In this document: positions 58,338 to 64,000 of the stretch, piece after piece
How the letters are laid out: every line of letters starts with the position of its first letter
How positions within the stretch are numbered: the stretch's first letter is position 1
Assembly (NCBI GenBank): GCA_963931865.1
Contig: OZ007506.1
Location: 11,223,301 to 11,287,300 of the forward strand
Source: Axinella damicornis
Lineage: Eukaryota > Porifera > Demospongiae > Axinellida > Axinellidae
DNA length: 64,000 nucleotides
Direction of reading: 5' to 3'
Position numbers and translations under genes: made by a program
The notes under the pieces: model-generated
Told to the model about the DNA's origin: nothing
Database searches by the model: none
What the model saw: only the letters and a program-made list of their open reading frames with translations

Positions 58338-59718
58338 GGGTTTAGCATCAGTCACTAAATCATTTGATTCCTCAAAATGCATACTTCTACCAAGCGTTGA
58401 GCAAACCATTATTTTGGTTTGGATTTGTTTCATCTTGTGTGTTTGTTGACAAATGTTGTGCCCCCTGATTGTAAGGTACGTGTTACCAAATGAGATGTGC
58501 CAGCTGTTGTCAGTATTGGGGGTAGCGCATGGGTACTAAATGAGACAGACTACACCTTTAGTTGGGTACCTGTAGATGTTGCTACGTCTAAGCTTAGTAT
58601 TATGTCTGCTCTTCATGTTCATATCATGTTTGATGGTGGCACTGCAGGACAAAACAGGAGTGGTCAGGACGGCTCTATATTTTCATTGAAGCAATAGCAA
58701 CTGCATTATAATTATAGCTACTCTCATGAAGAATTTAGGAATAAAGCTTGTAGTGAGATTACTAAAAGTACGTTGCTTGTAGTGAGATTATATTAAAAGT
58801 TGTATGTAGCACCTCCCTAATCACTAGCTATGTAGCCTATACCTATGGTGCTTTCACACAGTACACAATTGCAATCAACAGGACATTGAGTTCTATATTA
58901 CCCTCTGATAATTATAATTTTTTCTATAAAAAAGTTTTGCAATAGTGCAAGAATACACAATAGCAGCTGGCAAGCTAATGTGAGTGTGTACCCAGTTATG
59001 AGTACAAAAATGAAGGTGCAGCAAGTGATATGATAATGAATTAATGGTAGGAGCTGTAAGTGATTCATGAGGTAGGTGAAACGTGATTCCATACAGAAAC
59101 ACAGCTAAGCACAAAAGATGACTGAAAGGCATTGGTACATGCACAAAAGGTCATGAATAATTATTGTCTAGGGGCAGAAGTAGGGGACAGAGTTCCTTTT
59201 ACATGAAATTGAAAGTAAGGAAATCAGTCTGTAGTTGGTCGCTTCACGGTGGCTCGCATATTTGGGAATTGGAACAATAGAAGATGTCTTCACTCAGGAA
59301 GTGACCTGCAAACTGAAACATTTGGTAAGAGATGGAGCAATGCTGCGTGCAGTGACTGAGCATTATTTTGAGCTGAGATCCCATCAGGCCCATTAGCGAA
59401 TCCAGGGACATGATAAGAAAAAGAACTTGATCAGTTGTACAAAGGAGTTCATAATATAATGACGTGTTGTTTCTGTGTGAAGATCATCATCTGCAGGTGA
59501 GAGAGGAGGAATGTCTCAATTCAGAAATAATATTATATACTCATTCAACAAATTGATAGGAGAGTGTTGGGATGGTTGATCATTGCTTGTTCAGATGTTT
59601 TATGGATTTCCGAAACTTCTTTTTGTTTCTAGGGTTGTTCTGAAATAGCATTCCACATCATTTTTAAAAGTTTGTTACGCAATTTTCAGAGTATTGTGCA
59701 TGCAGGCTTGCATTAACA

Positions 59719-60827
59719 AGTGAGTCTTTAAAAGACTTGATGTCTCGGCACGACTTGGTATCAGCTAGAATCATGCAGAGGACATGGCAGCTGCTTAACC
59801 CTTTGTTATGACTGCAAAACCTGTTAGCTATGAGACTTTCAGCTTAAGTGAGCGTCAATATCCTTGGAGGTTCTGTGTGAGCAAGGGGTGGGTCAGGAAT
59901 GTTCACCCAAAGTATGGTCATGTCTGGGCTTGATGTTTAGTCAACACCTTGGCCAATTCTTTCAGCACTTATCTATATACGTACGTAGCTAGCTGGGCGT
60001 CTTTATTCACTGGACTGGACTGGACTGGACTGGACTGGACTCACCCAAAAATCTGTAAAATGCCTTTTTCAGTGTAGGACAGAAGCTAAGCATACTTATT
60101 CAGTCACTAAAGTTGCTTGCACAGCCTGCTTTCGCGTCTTTGCTCGAGTCGGTAGAGGTCAAAGGTCACGTGCATATTTAATGAGCTTCAGCAATGAGCT
60201 TCAGTCAGTCGTGGACGATAGAGGGATATTTATTTCTGTTTTCTATGCTTCAGCAAAAGGCTGAAGTTCGATTTTTGCAGTAAACAAATGCTCTTCTAAT
60301 CTTTTCATTGAAGCTTATTAAATATGCACGTGACCTTTGACCTCTACCGACTCGAAGAAAGACACGAAAGCAGGCTATGTAAGCAACTTTAGTGACTGAA
60401 TAAGTATGCTTAGCTTCTGTCCTACACTGAAAAAGTCCAGTCCACTCCAGTCCAGTCCAGTCCAGTCCAGTCCAGTCCAGTCCACCAGTCCAGTGAATAA
60501 AGACGCCCTAGCTAGCTAGCTAGTTAGCTAGAGCTGAGTGAGTTAGTATGCACTTGGGATGGTTGAGTGCAGCACACTGGGTGAGTGAGTATTCATTGTC
60601 CTGAAATAACTACGTAGCAGCAGTCTTGGTAAGAGGATTCATGAGCAGCCATGCAAACCCATAATCACTTTTGAAGATCTACTTGCAGGCTATAAATACG
60701 TTTGACACCCTATTGAGAGTGTAGAGCATGCAGCACCTTGCGCGGGCGCATTGCGAAAAGCGACGTACGTACCACGTACCTACGCATCCAGCACTGTGTC
60801 TCGGCACTTCGGTGCCGAGACAAAAAT
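59719..60827. other. ~1.1-kb block present only in the right duplicon
   Basis: The left copy reads GCTTGCATTAAAAATAAAGG where this block begins and ends. Near both edges it has GTCTCGGCAC, and it ends with the hairpin GTCTCGGCACTTCGGTGCCG. It contains a complete GGACT foldback. Either an insertion on the right or a deletion on the left. Confidence 0.65.
59995..60508. mobile_element. 514-bp GGACT-type foldback element, 9-bp target duplication
   Basis: Same ends and arms as 15961-16497 (GGGCGTCTTTATTCACTGGA, GGACT pentamers). Flanked by identical 9-mers TAGCTAGCT at 59986-59994 and 60509-60517. The right arm lacks part of the TTTTGGGTGAG segment, so the arms are unequal. Confidence 0.9.
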
Positions 60828-61116
60828 GAAGGGACTGCATGGTTCGCCAGGGACACGGACAGGGTAAGAGCTTTCACCCTCCATGTAAGGTGTACAGTTG
60901 CTTGTAGCTACAATGTGGGATGGCTCATTAGTTGGCAGCTGTTGAGGCCGTTGGAACCACTTTTGGGGATTTTCTATTATACAGTATAAGCTACCACATC
61001 ATATAGCAGAATCAGCGGCGTCAATGGCCTTCACTAACTTTGTTCAATCTTTCCAAAGCGATTGTTCAGTAACAAGTTACAGATGCACTCAACAGACAGA
61101 TACATGTACGTATACA

Positions 61117-62211
61117 CATAGGCGTAGGAAGCATTTTAATGTTGGGGGGGCTGAGTGAGTGGCAAGAACGGTGATTGGGGGGGGGGGGGGGGGGGGGGGG
61201 GGTGGACCCCCCCAGAAAAAATTTTGGATTCTAGATGCTCTGAGATAGATTCTGAGGCCATTTTGGTGTATTTATAATATACATCCATAGATACTTACTC
61301 AGAGTCAAGATGTTGCCTGTGCATGGCACTCAGTATCGGAGTCTCACTGCCATCGCTACTCAGACTACTGCTGGATCTTGGATCATGTTCACTAGTGGAT
61401 GACTGAGGTACATCACAAGATGCTCCACCTAGGTTAGGTTTTTTTGGCTGGCTGGCTGGCTACAAAGAATGACTCGAAATGCTTCACAGACCTCTCAACT
61501 CTCACGATCCCACCGTGAGACTCACGATTTCAGCCCTACTCTCACGGTCTCACGGTGATGTCCTCGTTTCTCACGGTCTGCTGATCAACTAAACTTCAAA
61601 GTTCTGTGATGACATCATTTCTCACGGTCTGCTTATCAACTAAAGTTCAAAGTTCTAGTTCTGTGCACATGCGCACATGTCAGCTCATATGAGGTGGTCA
61701 ACAGAGTGATTCTGAAGGGGAGGAATTGGCTCAGGGCACGTGCAGGACAGTAGTGAGCACCAGCAGCAGTCCCCTCCCAGGCCGAAGATGTCCAAGAAAC
61801 TCACAGGGGCAGCTACTTACAGGACCAAGTTCAACTCTATTTGGGTATCTCACTATAGAGTTCTTTTTGAAGTTGAGAGGTCTGGCTTCATGATCACAAA
61901 CCAGTGACCCCGATCGACCATGTGCTCAAAGGTGTGCTGTAAATAGCTAGATGTAGGAATTTTAATTATACAGCCTAGTTCTAGAGCCCTGCAGCTAGCT
62001 GTTCAGTCATGATCGGGCTCGTCACTGTTGCATCGATGAGCGGCTTGGTCTGAAACCTTGAGGTGAGTAACATGTTTGCTCAAGTACTAAGACTACTATA
62101 TAATTTTTATAATAGTTGAAGAGACTTTTGGAGGGGCTGAGCCCCCCTGTTTGCATACTTGGGCCCCCCCCCCCCCCCCCCCCCCCAGCCCCCCCGCTTC
62201 CTACGCCTATG
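61117..62211. mobile_element. 1095-bp hAT-like element with CATAGGCGTAGG ends
   Basis: CATAGGCGTAGGAAGC at the left and GCTTCCTACGCCTATG at the right. The flanking 8-mers CGTATACA and TGTATACA match at 7 of 8, and the left duplicon shows the unoccupied site ACGTATACATACCCC. G- and C-runs lie just inside the ends. A second element (61487-61884) is nested within. Confidence 0.88.
61487..61884. mobile_element. Nested copy of the CAGACCTCTCAACT element
   Basis: Same ends and nearly the same interior as 40770-41175 but inverted. GCTTCA directly flanks both sides. Confidence 0.82.
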
Positions 62212-62869
62212 TGTATACATACCCCTAAAATGGCCGTAGAAAGCAGCTCAGACAGCGGAAAATTGAGACATTTTCTACTGCCTGGCCCCCAGACCCCCTT
62301 AGCAAGCGCAGGCTTTGTGCTGCAACATGTGCATGCACCATCCCTGGCCTGACTAGGCGTGACTACTCTGCAACTGCTCCTGATTCACAATTGTTGGCAG
62401 CTGTTGATTCACCATTGTTGGCAGTTGTTGAGACAATTTGCTGCGTTCTGGGGAGCACACTTCATAGGCTGTCGTCAGCCTCAATGTGTACCCATTTGCT
62501 TGCAGATAAAATTTTGTTCAGTTCAGTTCAGTTCAGTTCAGGGCAGTGCATGTCGATGCAGTCCTCATTGTTCAGACATTGTTGTGTGGTCATGTATGCT
62601 GGCCCACGCAGTTAACTGTGTTCCATGCCCCAACCGGTTGTAGCAAGTCTTCCTCACCTTGAACACTTAATTAAGGACGCGAGTTGAGTGACATCAACTG
62701 TGGTGAGCTGCTTCAGTGGTTACAGCAGTACGGTGGTAAATTCTTCGTGCACATGGGGTAGCTACGCGCTTCCGGTGTGGGATTTGCTCATGGTGCCGTT
62801 GCTATCGTGCATAACAGCCGACAAGGTAGGACAGATTGCTAGCAAGTTCCGCGCCTTGATTGCCGTGCA

Positions 62870-63045
62870 AGCCCGCGTAACCTTGAGCGAGCTAAATTCT
62901 GATTGGTCAATGTTGGAGTAATTTTGGCGGGAATTTTAAAATTCATTTGATGGACCCGCGGAACGTTACGCGAACTACATTCTGATTGGTCAATGTTAAG
63001 TTTTGATGGGAATTTTAAAATTCTTTTGATGGACTGCATCAATGT
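62870..63045 (+). promoter_or_regulatory. Promoter-like region before the second array (CCAAT/E2F-like)
   Basis: Carries the same doubled CTGATTGGTCAAT and TTTTGGCGGGAATTTT elements as 43755-43960, with a few substitutions outside these motifs. Confidence 0.5.
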
Positions 63046-63139
63046 CATCATTTCGTAGTAAACTGTTGAGTAGGGAATGAACGCTAAACAGCGACAACAG
63101 ACAATCCACACTCTGAGATATCTTCCAAGAGAAAGGACT

Positions 63140-63930
63140 TCCTTTGCTGCCGGTTGTGCGCTCTCTGGATTAAGACGGAGGGGTGGAGAACCAGCGTGGA
63201 GATTAGCCACTGAAATTTGTTCGAGGTGAGGGAACAAGCAAATCTATTCATCTTACCGTTACTGTAGCTAGTGTCTACCGATGCCTTGTACAGTAGTGAT
63301 ATCAGGGCACTACATAAGTACACAAACAAACAAATGGACGTAAGTGAATGAATGATATAGCAAACAGCCAAAAAAAGATTATTAGCAAGAATGTTTATCA
63401 AGGACAATTACACAAAGGAATGTCACGATGCAAATGGCTCCTGGCTCCGTAAGGTTGTGCGCTCTCTGAATTGAGGCGGATGGCATTATGAGTGCACATG
63501 AAAAATTTTTCCGTTACTCGCTATAGTCTCTGCCAATGTGCTGATGCCTTTGCTTCTGGTTGTGCGATCTCTGGATTGAGACGGATGTGTGGAGATCAGC
63601 GTGGAGATTAAATTTAGGTGAGTGCACATGCAAATCTATTCCACTTCTCGTTGCTGTAGCTAGTCTCTGGCAATATCCTGATGTCATTTCCTTTGGTTGT
63701 GTGCTCTCTGGACCGAGACGGATCGGTGGAGATCAGCGTGGAGATTAAATTTAGGTGAGTGCACGTGCAAATCTATTCCAATTCTCGTTGCTGTAGCTAG
63801 TCACTGGCGATATCCTGATGCCATTGCCTCTGGTTGTGTGCTCTCTGGACCGAGATGGCTGGGTGGTGTTCAGCATAGAGACTAAATTTGGGTGAGTGAA
63901 CATCCAAATCTATTCCACTTCTCATTGCAG
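63140..63930 (+). repeat. Start of a second satellite array
   Basis: Units at about 63150, 63460, 63560, 63700 and 63840 repeat the order of diverged head units seen at 44045-44870, with AG|GTGAGT donors and CTGTAG acceptors. Homology is lost after about 63925 (CTTCTCATTGCAGGGCTGTC), so only the head is seen here. Confidence 0.85.
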
Positions 63931-64000
63931 GGCTGTCTTGTGGCTCCCACTGTTTTGTTGTACTTGTTGCACCAACGTAGCTATATAGCTACTGGGCATA

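Larger units (their letters stand above)
56625..63930. repeat. Right duplicon, ending in the head of a second satellite array
   Basis: Colinear with 39225-44900, including single-base and small-indel differences. Contains two TLDc exons, the two tRNA-like sequences (56832-56894, 57948-58019), a long uninterrupted CCTC repeat (58078-58200), the LINE fragment, the promoter block (62870-63045) and satellite units from about 63140. Extra material relative to the left copy lies at 59719-60827 and 61117-62211. Confidence 0.92.

Overview
The window is nuclear DNA of a metazoan. The genes are split by short GT-AG introns, there is no operon structure, and the mobile-element content is dense and mixed: Tc1/mariner, pogo, hAT, a Ginger-type integrase element, MULE-like foldbacks, a vertnin-like element, a LINE fragment and tRNA-derived SINE-like sequences. 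A demosponge or another early-branching invertebrate is my best guess. This rests on the gene and element style only and was not searched.

0-10 kb: the 3' half of a diacylglycerol kinase of theta type (ten exons, + strand, 2915-9758). Its introns hold minisatellites and a 720-bp inverted-repeat element. Upstream are a broken Tc1/mariner transposase and a 590-bp near-perfect palindrome flanked by a 9-bp target duplication.

10-29 kb: nested mobile DNA. Pogo-type ends at 11633 and 20670 enclose a decayed Ginger-like element (H2C2 zinc finger, DDE integrase, Ulp1-like protease, PHD finger) and several smaller palindromic elements. After it come a 37-bp minisatellite carrying a hAT derivative, and a 2.9-kb foldback of ~178-bp repeats.

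29-36 kb: a minus-strand vertnin-like element encoding an OTU-like motif, a proline-rich repeat region, a D/E-bearing core, two SAP-like segments and a Tudor-like tail. It is damaged by frameshifts and by a 40-bp perfect hairpin insertion with a 7-bp direct duplication.

36-64 kb: a TLDc-domain gene (exons 36000-41400, + strand, two frameshifts) is followed by a CCAAT/E2F-like promoter region (43.76-43.95 kb) and then by ~10 kb (44.0-54.05 kb) of about 70 tandem 137/139-bp units. Nearly every unit carries a consensus-like 5' splice site and a pyrimidine-tract 3' splice site, so it looks like a tandemly amplified mini-exon plus a ~42-bp intron. The segment from the TLDc 3' exons through the promoter to the start of the array is present a second time at 56.62-63.93 kb, where a second array begins and runs toward the window end. 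Between the copies lie a divergent ORF pair sharing a promoter with a triplicated GATA-like motif, and a decayed STPR-repeat ORF. The splice-competent-looking satellite and its promoter-linked duplication are the most unusual features. Whether the array is transcribed or spliced cannot be decided from sequence.
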